Assembly (NCBI RefSeq): GCF_019977315.1
Contig: NZ_AP024652.1
Location: forward strand, 744,001-808,000
Source: Arthrobacter sp. StoSoilB22
GTDB lineage: Bacteria; Actinomycetota; Actinomycetes; Actinomycetales; Micrococcaceae
Direction: 5' to 3'
DNA: 64,000 nucleotides
Shown: positions 7,700 through 16,384 of the stretch, in pieces
Position numbering within the stretch: the first letter of the stretch is position 1
Layout: every line of letters starts with the position of its first letter
The notes under the pieces: model-generated
The model's input: the letters and a program-made list of their open reading frames with translations, nothing else
Database searches by the model: none
Told to the model about the DNA's origin: nothing
Program-made: the position numbers and the translations under genes

Positions 7700-9031
7700 A
7701 TGGCAAGCACGGTCAGCGGAGCCACGGACACCAGTCCCAAGGCAGTACGCGTCGTCGATGAAAGCGTCACCAAGAAGGTGGCCCTCGCGGCCCTGGTGGG
7801 TACTGCGCTGGAATGGTACGACTTCTTCCTGTTCACCACAGCTGCTGCGCTGGTGTTCAACGCACAGTTCTTCGTTTCCCAAGACCCTTTTGTCGCAGCC
7901 ATGGGATCCTTCGCTACCTTGGCCGTCGGCTTCGTGGCCCGCCCCATCGGTGGTTTCATCTTCGGCGCCCTGGGTGACAAGGTGGGTCGCAAGAAGATCC
8001 TCATGGTCACCATCGTGGGTATCGGCATTGTCACCGGCCTCATCGGTCTGCTTCCGAACTACATGACCATCGGCCTGGCGGCGCCTATTCTCCTGGTGGC
8101 CCTGCGCATCGTTCAGGGCCTCGCAGTCGGCGGTGAGTGGAGCGGCGCGGTGATCATCGCCGTCGAGAACGCTCCTGTGGAGAAGCGTGCACGCTACGCG
8201 GCCCTGCCGCAGATCGGTTCCCCGATCGGTACCATCCTTTCTTCCGGTGGCTTCTTCGGCATGTTGTTCCTGGTGGGTCAGAGCAACTTTGACGCGTGGG
8301 GCTGGCGCATCCCGTTCATCGCCGCGATCCCGCTGCTGGCAATCTCACTCTGGATCCGCAGCCGCCTGAGCGAATCATCCGAATTCGAAGCCCTCATGGA
8401 GTCCGGTGAGACCGAACATGCTCCCATCCGTGGAGTTCTGAAGAACAGCTGGCGCCAGATCCTGGTGGGCATGTGCTCGGCGCTGCTCGGCATCGGTGGC
8501 TTCTACCTCATCACCAGCTTTGTGGTCTTCTACGGCACCAAGGTGCTCAAGCTGCCCTCCGAACTCCTGCTCTTGGGCACCCTGTTGGCTGCAGCACTTG
8601 AGATCGGCGCCCTCATCTGGGCCGGGCGGCTCGGCGAAAAGTTCGGCGCCAGTAAGGTCATCCTGTGGGGCGGTGTTGCCTCGGCCGCTATCGCAGTTCC
8701 CGTTTTCCTGGCCATCGACTCCCGCAACCCCGTCCTGGTGGTCCTAGGCATGATGATCGGCGTTGCTGTCCTCTCCATCCCATACGCCGTCTCCGGCACC
8801 GCGCTGACTGCCCTGTTCGCCACGAAGGTCCGCTACACCGGCGTCGCCATCACTTCCAACACTGCGGGCGTTATCTCCGGCTTCGTGCCGCTGATCGCCA
8901 CCGCGCTGGTGGCCGCCAACAACTCCTTCTGGCCCGGCGCCATCATCCTGCTGGTCGTGTCCGCACTGACGGCACTTTCCGGCCTGTTCCTCCCCGCCCT
9001 TTCCATCGAAGAAGAAGGAATGAAGCATTGA
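7700..9031 (+). CDS. MHS-family MFS transporter
   Basis: A 443-residue, 12-TM transporter closely related in design to the one at 4679-6046: KVALAALVGTALEWYDFFLFT, GALGDKVGRKKIL and RIVQGLAVGGEWSGA. ATG 7700 has GGAG 6 nt upstream. It opens a five-gene operon with a ThDP enzyme, an aldehyde dehydrogenase and two hydrolases; its stop overlaps the next TTG start (TTGA). Two MHS carriers around one regulator suggests import of a substrate and either a related compound or an intermediate. Confidence 0.93.
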   Translation: MASTVSGATDTSPKAVRVVDESVTKKVALAALVGTALEWYDFFLFTTAAALVFNAQFFVSQDPFVAAMGSFATLAVGFVARPIGGFIFGALGDKVGRKKILMVTIVGIGIVTGLIGLLPNYMTIGLAAPILLVALRIVQGLAVGGEWSGAVIIAVENAPVEKRARYAALPQIGSPIGTILSSGGFFGMLFLVGQSNFDAWGWRIPFIAAIPLLAISLWIRSRLSESSEFEALMESGETEHAPIRGVLKNSWRQILVGMCSALLGIGGFYLITSFVVFYGTKVLKLPSELLLLGTLLAAALEIGALIWAGRLGEKFGASKVILWGGVASAAIAVPVFLAIDSRNPVLVVLGMMIGVAVLSIPYAVSGTALTALFATKVRYTGVAITSNTAGVISGFVPLIATALVAANNSFWPGAIILLVVSALTALSGLFLPALSIEEEGMKH

Positions 9032-10650
9032 GCACAACCACTGCCGGCCACTTGATTGTTGGCCAACTGGAACGGGCAGGCGTCAAGCGCGTCTACACCG
9101 TGCCGGGTGAGAGCTTCCTCGACGTCCTGGATGGCCTGCACGGTTCGCCGATCCAGAACGTGGTGGCCCGCCAGGAAGGCGGCGCCGGATTCATGGCACT
9201 GGCCGAAGGCCGGCTCACTGAGCTTCCCGGCATCGCCATGGTGACCCGTGGCCCGGGCGCAGCCAATGCCTTCATCGCCATACACACCGCCTACCAGGAT
9301 GCCACTCCGCTGATCCTGTTCGTCGGCCTGATCCCGGTGGCCGACCGTGGCCGCGAGTCGTTCCAGGAGTTCGACATCAACGCCTGGTTCGGCAGCACAG
9401 CCAAGAAAGTAGTGACGCTCGACGACGCAGCTTCCGCCGCCCGCGTGGTGGACGACGCCATCTTCACCGCCCTCAGCGGACGCCCCGGACCCGTGGTGAT
9501 CGGCCTGCCGGAGGACGTGCTGGTGCATGTGGTGGAGAACGCCACCGTCGAACCCCGCAGGATTGCCCGTCCAGAGCCGGCCCCCGCGGAGCTGGCTGAG
9601 CTGACCCAGAAGCTGGAGAAGGCACGCAAGCCGCTGGCCGTCGTCGGCGGTGAAGGCTGGACCCAGGAGTCCGGCGAGCAGCTGGCCGCCTGGGCGAGCC
9701 GACACAGCGTCCCGGTGGTTGCCGATTTCAGGGCTTACGACGCCGTTCCCCACCGCAGTGACGCCTACGCCGGCTACTTGGGCTACGGCCGCAGCGACGC
9801 CAACGCCCAGCGCCTGGACGACGCCGATCTGCTCGTTTTTGTGGGCTGTGTCCGCGGCGACGTCCTCTCCGATGGCTACAAACGCGGACTCGACGCCGAG
9901 ACCGTCGTGGTCAACGCCGACGCAAACCTCCTGGGCCACTTCGGCCGGGTGGACCAGCACATCATCGCGGACGTCGCCGCGTTCGCCACCGCGTTGGCTG
10001 GCACTCATGCGGCTGGCGAACGCCAGGAAGGCTGGTTCGCCAGCGCCCGCGCCGAGCAGCTCACCTTCTCCACGCCCCGGCCCGACGGCGGTATCGGTGT
10101 GGACCTGGGCGTCGCCATGGAGGTCCTCACAAAGGAAATGGCCGACGACGCCGTCCTCACCTTCGGTGCGGGAAACCACGCCCTGTGGCCCGCCCGGTAC
10201 CTGGGCCACAACTCGGCCAACTCCTTGGCCGCTCCGCGCAACGGGGCCATGGGCATGGGCATTCCCGCAGCCGTGGCAGCCTCGCTGGCATATCCCGGCC
10301 GTCAGGTCATTTCCGTGGCCGGCGACGGCTGCTTCATGATGAACGGCCAGGAAATCGCCACGGCCATGGGCTACGGCGCCGCGTTCATCGTCTTGGTGGT
10401 GGACAACGGCATCTTCGCCACCATCCGCGAACATCAGGAAGCGCATTACCCGGACCGGCCCTCAGGTACGCACATGACCAACCCGGACTTCGCCGCACTC
10501 GCCCGTTCCTACGGCGGCTACGGCGAGCGGGTGGAGCGAACGGAAGACTTCGCGGCCGCGTTCCGCCGCGCCGTCGACTCCGGCCTCCCGGCCCTGTTGC
10601 ACTTGCCGCAGGACCCCACCACGCGTTCCCCCAAGACTTCAACCAACTGA
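9028..10650 (+). CDS. Thiamine-diphosphate-dependent enzyme (acetolactate synthase-like)
   Basis: A 540-residue ThDP enzyme with the usual Pyr, middle and PP domains. The Pyr domain has VPGESFLDVLDGL and the cofactor-activating Glu50 in ARQEGGAGFMA. The PP domain has the cofactor motif from GDGCFMMNGQEI to VVDNG. Family members decarboxylate 2-oxo acids or make acyloins; acetolactate synthase itself is unlikely because no regulatory subunit or ilv gene is near. TTG 9028 was chosen from the preceding GAAGGAA and the TTGA overlap with the transporter stop; the frame is open further upstream but inside the transporter gene. The aldehyde dehydrogenase 14 bases downstream suggests an aldehyde product. 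Confidence 0.9.
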   Translation: MSTTTAGHLIVGQLERAGVKRVYTVPGESFLDVLDGLHGSPIQNVVARQEGGAGFMALAEGRLTELPGIAMVTRGPGAANAFIAIHTAYQDATPLILFVGLIPVADRGRESFQEFDINAWFGSTAKKVVTLDDAASAARVVDDAIFTALSGRPGPVVIGLPEDVLVHVVENATVEPRRIARPEPAPAELAELTQKLEKARKPLAVVGGEGWTQESGEQLAAWASRHSVPVVADFRAYDAVPHRSDAYAGYLGYGRSDANAQRLDDADLLVFVGCVRGDVLSDGYKRGLDAETVVVNADANLLGHFGRVDQHIIADVAAFATALAGTHAAGERQEGWFASARAEQLTFSTPRPDGGIGVDLGVAMEVLTKEMADDAVLTFGAGNHALWPARYLGHNSANSLAAPRNGAMGMGIPAAVAASLAYPGRQVISVAGDGCFMMNGQEIATAMGYGAAFIVLVVDNGIFATIREHQEAHYPDRPSGTHMTNPDFAALARSYGGYGERVERTEDFAAAFRRAVDSGLPALLHLPQDPTTRSPKTSTN

Positions 10651-10664
10651 CCGGAGCCCTTACC

Positions 10665-12062
10665 GTGATCCAGCTTCAGAACATCATCAACGGCGAGTCC
10701 GTGGACGCCGCGGCCAGCCTGCCGTTCTTCGACCCCGCCACGGGCCAGCAGATCGGCACCGCGCCGGACAGTGACGCTGCCGCCGTCGACGCCGCCTTCC
10801 AGGCCGCTGCCGCAGCTTTCAAGAGCTACAAGCGCACGACGCCGGGAACGCGCCAGTCGCTGCTGTTGCAGCTGGCCGACCTCATCGAGGCGAACGTTGA
10901 CCGTCTGCTCGAGGCTGAGGTGGCCTGCACCGGAAAGCCTGCCGCACTCACCAAAGAGCTTGAAATCCTGCGCGGCGCGGACCAACTGCGCTTCTTCGCC
11001 GGGGCATGCCGGGTGGTTTCCGGTACGGCCCAGACCGAATACGTGGAGGGTTTTTCTTCCACCATCAGGCGCGAACCCATTGGTGTGGTGGCCCAGATTA
11101 CGCCGTGGAACTACCCGTTCATGATGGCCATCTGGAAGATTGGTCCGGCCCTGGCTGCGGGCAACACCTTGGTCCTCAAGCCTGCCGACACCACCCCCTG
11201 GTCCACCCTGGTCCTGGGTGAGCTGGCACAGCAGGTTTACCCGGCAGGCGTAGTGAACATCGTGTGCGGCGGCCGCGAGGCCGGTGCCGCGATGGTGGAG
11301 CATGACATCCCGGAGATGGTCTCCATTACGGGCTCCACCCGGGCCGGTGCGCAGGTCATGTCCGCGGCGTCCAAAACCCTCAAGGATGTCCACCTGGAGC
11401 TGGGCGGCAAGGCGCCCGCTGTGGTGTTTGCCGACGTCGATATCCAGCGGACCGCCAGCGAAATCGCCCTGGCTGCCTTCTTCAACGCCGGGCAGGACTG
11501 TACTGCGGTGACCCGCGTCCTGGTCCACCAGGATATTCATACGGAGTTCGCGGCTGCCCTGGCTGACGCCGCTGCTGCTTTGAAAGTGGGATCGGACCTC
11601 GGTCCACTCAATAGTGCCGCGCAGTTGGATCGGGTGGAGGGCTTCATGTCCCGCCTGCCTGCCAACGCCCGCGTCCTCGCCGGCGGCAAGCGCACCGGGA
11701 CAGGCTTCCACTTTGAGCCGACGGTGATCGACGGCGTCTTCCAGACAGACGAGGTAGTGTGCGACGAAATCTTCGGCCCCGTGCTGACCGTTCAGCCGTT
11801 CGCCACCGAGGAGGAAGCGATCGAACTCGCCAACGGCACCAAGTACGCCCTGGCATCCAGCGTGTGGTCCGAGAACCACGGCGTGGTCACTCGTGTGTCC
11901 ATGGAGCTGGACTTCGGAGCCGTCTGGATCAACTGCCACCAGGTGATCCCGGCCGAAGCACCGCACGGCGGATTCAAGCATTCGGGTACGGGCAAGGACC
12001 TCTCTGTCTATGGACTTGAGGACTACACGCGCATCAAGTCCGTCACCACCTCCCACCGCTAG
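10665..12062 (+). CDS. NAD(P)-dependent aldehyde dehydrogenase (aminobutyraldehyde-dehydrogenase-like)
   Basis: A 465-residue ALDH-superfamily enzyme. Landmarks are TPWNYPFMMAIWKIGPALAAGN (cofactor and substrate region), ITGSTRAGA, the general base Glu245 in ELGGKAPA, the nucleophile Cys279 in NAGQDCTAVTR, and EIFGPVLTV. The GQDCTA block resembles gamma-aminobutyraldehyde/betaine-aldehyde dehydrogenases more than acylating forms. GTG 10665 has GGAG 8 nt upstream. Placed directly after the ThDP enzyme, it probably oxidises the aldehyde released there to a carboxylate. Specific substrate unknown. Confidence 0.92.
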   Translation: MIQLQNIINGESVDAAASLPFFDPATGQQIGTAPDSDAAAVDAAFQAAAAAFKSYKRTTPGTRQSLLLQLADLIEANVDRLLEAEVACTGKPAALTKELEILRGADQLRFFAGACRVVSGTAQTEYVEGFSSTIRREPIGVVAQITPWNYPFMMAIWKIGPALAAGNTLVLKPADTTPWSTLVLGELAQQVYPAGVVNIVCGGREAGAAMVEHDIPEMVSITGSTRAGAQVMSAASKTLKDVHLELGGKAPAVVFADVDIQRTASEIALAAFFNAGQDCTAVTRVLVHQDIHTEFAAALADAAAALKVGSDLGPLNSAAQLDRVEGFMSRLPANARVLAGGKRTGTGFHFEPTVIDGVFQTDEVVCDEIFGPVLTVQPFATEEEAIELANGTKYALASSVWSENHGVVTRVSMELDFGAVWINCHQVIPAEAPHGGFKHSGTGKDLSVYGLEDYTRIKSVTTSHR

Positions 12063-12070
12063 AACCTGAC

Positions 12071-13774
12071 ATGAAACTAGACCTCCTCCTGCGGAACGCA
12101 GACATCATCACCATGGATCCGGACCACCCGGTGGCCAGTTCGCTGGGCATCTGGCAGGGGCGCATCGTGGGCCTGGACGACGACCTTGATGGTTTGGACG
12201 CCGTTGAGGTCCTGGACCTTGGCGGTGCCACCGTCACTCCAGGCTTCATCGATGCCCACTGCCACACCACGTGGTTCGGGCTGGGCCTGGCGGAGCTGGA
12301 CGTGTCCGGTGCCCGCGGCCTGGAGGAGCTGTATGAGCTTCTCCGCGGTGCTGTTACTCACTCGGGGACCGACGGCGTGGGCTGGCTTTTCGCTACCGGC
12401 TTCAGCCAGACCCAGCACGGCGGGGCCTTCCCGGACATCGCCGAGCTGGACCGCATCACGGGGGAGCGGCCGCTGTTCATGCGGCACAACTCCGGGCATA
12501 TGGCCGTGGTCAACACCGCCGCGCTCCGGCTGGCAGGTGCCGAGTCGCCGTCGTTCCCGGATCCCGACGGCGGAGCGATCGTCCGCGACGCGGCGGGACA
12601 TCCCACGGGGCTGGTCCAAGAGACGGCCCAGGAACTGATCCAGCAGCTGATCCTGCCGTATTCGTTGGAGGACATCGAGGCCGCCCTTGAGAGGGCCACG
12701 CTGTTCTACGCCTCCGAGGGCATCACGAGTTTCACTGAGGCCGGGGTGGGCGGCGGGTGGATCGGGCACAGCCCGGCCGAGCTTGCCGCCTACCAGAGCG
12801 CCTCCGCCCACGGCCGGTTGCATGCCCGTGCCCAGGTCATGCCGGTGCTGGATGTGCTGCACGGGTTGGGCGGGCATGCATCTGACAGTCCCGGTGCGGC
12901 CCCGGCCGGGCTGGATCTTGGCATCACCAGCGGATTCGGAAATGACTACTTGTCCCTGGGCCCGGCAAAGGTGTTCCTGGATGGCTCACTTCTGGGCGAA
13001 ACCGCAGCCGTGAGCCACGAGTTCTGCAGCCACGGCCACAAGGACAACCGCGGCAACGTTGGCTACTTCCAAGCGGACCCCGCCCAGCTGCGGGAACGCA
13101 TCGAAGCCGCCTACGCCGCCGGGTGGTCCATCGCAGCCCACGCCATCGGTGACAGGGCCGTGGACCTCGCGGTGGACATCATCACGGATTGCCAGGCTCA
13201 GTATGGGCAGCGCCGCTTGCCCAACAGGATCGAGCACGCCTCCATGACGCGCCCTGAGCAGCTGGCAAGGCTCGCGGACGCAGGAATTGCCGTGACACCC
13301 CAGGCAAGCTTCTTCCGCGAAGGCGGTGACGGGATGACCGCGTCCCTCGGGCCGGACCGCTTGCCGTGGGCCTACCGGGCAGCCAGTTTCCTGGAAGCCG
13401 GAGTGGTGCTCGCGGGAAGCTCGGACCGGCCGGTCGCCGACGGAAACGTGCTCCGCGGCATGCAGGCGTTCGTGGACCGCCGGACCGGGTCCGGGGCCGT
13501 CTTCGGGAACCCGGCCGAACGCCTCACTCCGCAGCAGGCCCTCGCCGCTTACACCAGCGGAGCCGCCGCAGCCACAGGGTCCCTGGGCAAGAAGGGCACC
13601 CTTTCAGCTGGCAAATTGGCCGACTTCACCGTCCTTTCCGCCTCACCTTTGACGGCACTGGACATCAGCGAACTTCACGTCCTGGCCACCGCCGTCGGAG
13701 GCCGATTTACCTATCAATCAACCGGCTTCAACGCTGAACTTTCCCGTGAAAGTTCGTTCGCGGCCCACTCATAG
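12071..13774 (+). CDS. Amidohydrolase family protein (YtcJ-like)
   Basis: A 567-residue metal-dependent hydrolase of the amidohydrolase-3/YtcJ group. The composite N-terminal beta-sandwich leads into the metal motif GFIDAHCHTTWFG (His63, His65). Further metal-site blocks are AHAIGDRAVD, RIEHASM and GSSDRPVADGN. Members cleave C-N bonds of amides, formamides or cyclic ureas. It starts 9 bases after the aldehyde dehydrogenase stop and ends 8 before the M20 enzyme, so it is part of the same transcript. Probably cytoplasmic (no signal peptide). Confidence 0.9.
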   Translation: MKLDLLLRNADIITMDPDHPVASSLGIWQGRIVGLDDDLDGLDAVEVLDLGGATVTPGFIDAHCHTTWFGLGLAELDVSGARGLEELYELLRGAVTHSGTDGVGWLFATGFSQTQHGGAFPDIAELDRITGERPLFMRHNSGHMAVVNTAALRLAGAESPSFPDPDGGAIVRDAAGHPTGLVQETAQELIQQLILPYSLEDIEAALERATLFYASEGITSFTEAGVGGGWIGHSPAELAAYQSASAHGRLHARAQVMPVLDVLHGLGGHASDSPGAAPAGLDLGITSGFGNDYLSLGPAKVFLDGSLLGETAAVSHEFCSHGHKDNRGNVGYFQADPAQLRERIEAAYAAGWSIAAHAIGDRAVDLAVDIITDCQAQYGQRRLPNRIEHASMTRPEQLARLADAGIAVTPQASFFREGGDGMTASLGPDRLPWAYRAASFLEAGVVLAGSSDRPVADGNVLRGMQAFVDRRTGSGAVFGNPAERLTPQQALAAYTSGAAAATGSLGKKGTLSAGKLADFTVLSASPLTALDISELHVLATAVGGRFTYQSTGFNAELSRESSFAAHS

Positions 13775-13782
13775 GGGAGACC

Positions 13783-15039
13783 ATGACAACCACCACAAGT
13801 TTCACCGCCCAGGACACCGCTTTCGTGCAGGACTTCCGGACCATGAGCGCCTTCGGTGCCACGGCGAACGGCGGCGTGGACCGCCAAGCCGCAACCATTC
13901 CCGACGGCGAACAGCGCCGCTGGCTCGCCGGTCTCTTGGAGGAGCACGGCTTCACGGTGAAGTTCGACCACACCGGCAACCAGTGGGGCCTCTACGAAGC
14001 CGTGCCAGGTGCGCCGTTCGTGGTGGTGGGCTCGCACATGGATTCACAGCCGACGGCGGGACGTTACGACGGCGCTTATGGCGTCCTCGCCGCGGCCCAC
14101 GCCGCGTTCCGCCTTGCAGCCCGTTGGGAAGCCGGCGCCGAGGCACCCAAGTTCAACCTCGCCGTCGTCAACTGGTTCAACGAGGAAGGCAGCCGCTTCA
14201 AGCCGTCCATGATGGGCTCCTCCGTCTACACCGGCAAGCTGGATCTCGAGGACGCACTCAATACCCAGGACGCCGCCGGAGTCACCGTGCGTGATGCCTT
14301 GGACGCGATCGGCTGCCGCGGGACGTTTGAGGGGCCGGAGGCTGCATATTGCGCCGAGATCCACATCGAACAGGGCCGCAGCATGGAGCGCGAGGGCATC
14401 ACCATCGGCCTGGTCAGCTCCAACTGGGCAGCGAACAAGTACGAGTTCGTGGTCCACGGCGAGCAAGCACACACCGGTTCCACGGTGATTGCCGACCGCA
14501 AAGACGCCCTTCTTGGGGCGTCCATGCTGGTGGTTGCCGCACGTGAACTCGCCGACCGCTTCCCCGGAGTGCTGCACACCTCGGTGGGTCAGCTCAACGT
14601 CTACCCAAATTCGCCCGTGGTGGTGCCGTCCCGCGTGAACCTGCTGCTGGACCTGCGCAGCGCCGACGAAGCCGTCCTGGCCGAGGCCGACGCCCTGCTG
14701 CACGCCCGAATCTCGGAGATCGAACGGCTTGCCAACGTGTCCGTTGAGAAGCACCACTCACACTCCTGGGCCGTCACCCCGTACCAGCCCGAAGGCGTGG
14801 AACTCGCGGCCAAGGTTGCCGCGGACCTCGGGTTGTCCAACAAGGAAGTCATGACCCTCGCCGGGCATGACTCCACGAATATGAAGGACCTGGTTCCCAC
14901 GGTGATGCTCTTCGTGCCCAGCGTGGATGGCATCTCCCACAATGAGCACGAATACACCACGGATGAGGACATCGTGGCCGGGCTCACCATGCTTACCGAG
15001 GTGGTCGGCCGCCTGTGTGACGGGGCGCTGGAGGACTAA
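13783..15039 (+). CDS. M20-family Zn-dependent hydantoinase/carbamoylase-type amidase
   Basis: A 418-residue member of the allantoate amidohydrolase / N-carbamoyl-L-amino-acid hydrolase group. Metal ligands are recognisable in VVVGSHMDSQPTAGRYDGAYG (His85, Asp96) and WFNEEGSRFKPSMMGS, with a dimerisation-domain insert from ~210 to 330 and the late His in SHNEHEYT. These enzymes hydrolyse N-carbamoyl or other amide bonds of small acids. It is the last gene of the operon; its stop overlaps the convergent VOC gene by 4 bases. Together with the amidohydrolase it implies stepwise opening and hydrolysis of a nitrogenous substrate. Confidence 0.9.
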   Translation: MTTTTSFTAQDTAFVQDFRTMSAFGATANGGVDRQAATIPDGEQRRWLAGLLEEHGFTVKFDHTGNQWGLYEAVPGAPFVVVGSHMDSQPTAGRYDGAYGVLAAAHAAFRLAARWEAGAEAPKFNLAVVNWFNEEGSRFKPSMMGSSVYTGKLDLEDALNTQDAAGVTVRDALDAIGCRGTFEGPEAAYCAEIHIEQGRSMEREGITIGLVSSNWAANKYEFVVHGEQAHTGSTVIADRKDALLGASMLVVAARELADRFPGVLHTSVGQLNVYPNSPVVVPSRVNLLLDLRSADEAVLAEADALLHARISEIERLANVSVEKHHSHSWAVTPYQPEGVELAAKVAADLGLSNKEVMTLAGHDSTNMKDLVPTVMLFVPSVDGISHNEHEYTTDEDIVAGLTMLTEVVGRLCDGALED

Positions 15040-15734
15040 ACAGCCACCACCACGATCGACGCCGGGGCCGCGCCACTCACGGCGTCCGGGTTGGCGACGT
15101 ACAGGACGTCCTCATCGATCCTGGCCTCAATGTCTGCATCTTTGAGGCGGGACAACAGTGGTTCCAGATCGCCGTCGTACTCAAACGCGAGGTCCCCGTT
15201 AGTGGCATCCGCGCCATGAATGATGCGAAGGATTCCGCCGTTCTTGGTGGTGAACGTGGCTGATTCGTCGTCCTCAGTGCGCGGCCGGGCGCCGGTGTTC
15301 CGCAAGGCGGTGGCGGCAATGCCCACTAAAGGGCTGACCCAGGTAGCCACCACTGTCAGCCCTGGGTCGGCCTCGTCCGAGGCGGCCCACGTGCCATCCG
15401 CTGCCCGTTGCGCAGGGAAGGCGAAGAACTCAAAGCCGTCATCGGATGAGATCTGCACGGTGGTTTCCTCATGACCTTCGTGGATTTCCGCTTGAGTGCC
15501 GGCTTCCTCGGTGCGGCGCGCGAACTCCTCCAGGTTCCCTACCTCCACCCCGAAAACCGTGGAGCCGTCCAAGGGGTGTGCGTGGACTACTGAGCCCACC
15601 GCCAGGCGACCCGAACCGGCGTCGAACTCCCGCCAGTCGCCGTCGTCCACCGTCTTCACCAAACCGAGGGCCATCAGCAGCGTGGCCCACTGTTCGGGGC
15701 GTGAGGTGTAGTGGGTGGGGCGGGCTCGCAACAT
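15036..15734 (-). CDS. VOC-like (glyoxalase/bleomycin-resistance fold) protein
   Basis: A 232-residue protein with two beta-alpha-beta-beta-beta VOC-like units: RARPTHYTSRPEQWATLLMALGL...GSVVHAHPLDGSTVFGVEV...EEFARRTEEAG in the first half and a weaker repeat in the second (GLTVVATWVSPLVGIAATALRNTGARPR...). ATG 15734 follows AGGAGGACCA, an excellent ribosome-binding site, so upstream in-frame codons are discounted. Metal ligands cannot be assigned with confidence. It converges on the M20 gene with a 4-base overlap and is divergent from the YdeI-like gene. Confidence 0.75.
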   Translation of the reverse strand: MLRARPTHYTSRPEQWATLLMALGLVKTVDDGDWREFDAGSGRLAVGSVVHAHPLDGSTVFGVEVGNLEEFARRTEEAGTQAEIHEGHEETTVQISSDDGFEFFAFPAQRAADGTWAASDEADPGLTVVATWVSPLVGIAATALRNTGARPRTEDDESATFTTKNGGILRIIHGADATNGDLAFEYDGDLEPLLSRLKDADIEARIDEDVLYVANPDAVSGAAPASIVVVAV

Positions 15735-15777
15735 TGGTCCTCCTGGGTGGGTCCTCATCAAAGCCTATGCTGAATCC

Positions 15778-16371
15778 ATGCCCAATGAACTTGAGGAACT
15801 CCTTGTCAAAGACGGCGCCGCGTGGCGTGCCTGGCTTTCCGCGAATGCCACAGACAGCCCCGGCGTGTGGCTGATCCTGCACAAGAAGGGCGGTAACGTC
15901 ACGGAGTTGGACTATGACGCCGCGTTGGACGAGGCCCTGTGCTTTGGGTGGATCGACGGTCAGGTGAAGAGGCGCGACGACCAAAGCTACTTCCAGCGGA
16001 TGACGCCCCGCGGCCGCAAAAGCATCTGGTCAGTGCGGAATGTGGGGCACATTGCCCGTCTGGAGTCCGAGGGCAGGATGACCGACGCCGGACGTGCCGT
16101 GGTTGAGGCCGCGAAAGCTGACGGACGGTGGGAAGCTGCATACGCGGGCCCGGCGGATTCGGTGGTTCCGGACGATCTCGCGGCAGCGATCGCCGCAGTC
16201 CCGGAGGCGCAGGCTATGTTCGACGTCCTGACGTCACAGAACCGCTTCGCCCTGATCCACCGCACCAACGGTGTCAAACGGGCAGAGACCCGGGCGCGCA
16301 AAATCGCTGGTTTCGTGGAGATGCTGGCCCGCCACGAAACCCCGTACCCCCAGAAAAAGCGGCCGACGTAA
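15778..16371 (+). CDS. YdeI/OmpD-associated family protein
   Basis: A 197-residue cytoplasmic protein. It opens MPNELEELLVKDGAAWRAWLSANATDSPGVWLILHKKG and contains the family core YDAALDEALCFGWIDGQVKRRDD...YFQRMTPRGRKSIWSVRNV, with the basic C-terminus KRAETRARKIAGFVEMLARHETPYPQ. These proteins are widespread and have been linked to resistance to peptides and bacteriocins in some species, but the biochemical function is unknown. It converges with the iron-transport ATPase gene 13 bases downstream. Confidence 0.88.
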   Translation: MPNELEELLVKDGAAWRAWLSANATDSPGVWLILHKKGGNVTELDYDAALDEALCFGWIDGQVKRRDDQSYFQRMTPRGRKSIWSVRNVGHIARLESEGRMTDAGRAVVEAAKADGRWEAAYAGPADSVVPDDLAAAIAAVPEAQAMFDVLTSQNRFALIHRTNGVKRAETRARKIAGFVEMLARHETPYPQKKRPT

Positions 16372-16384
16372 TCCAGCGGGCCGG

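Noticed and set aside
8665-9027. Upstream extension of the ThDP enzyme frame
   Set aside because: Inside the transporter gene, Arg/Pro-rich and unlike the family; TTG 9028 with GAAGGAA is a better start.
8833-10446. 537-codon open frame on the minus strand opposite the ThDP enzyme
   Set aside because: Antisense shadow: the plus strand encodes a complete ThDP enzyme with cofactor motifs, and the minus frame has no recognisable domain.
10518-12056. 512-codon minus-strand frame opposite the aldehyde dehydrogenase
   Set aside because: Mirror of the aldehyde dehydrogenase gene; no domain signature and biased composition.
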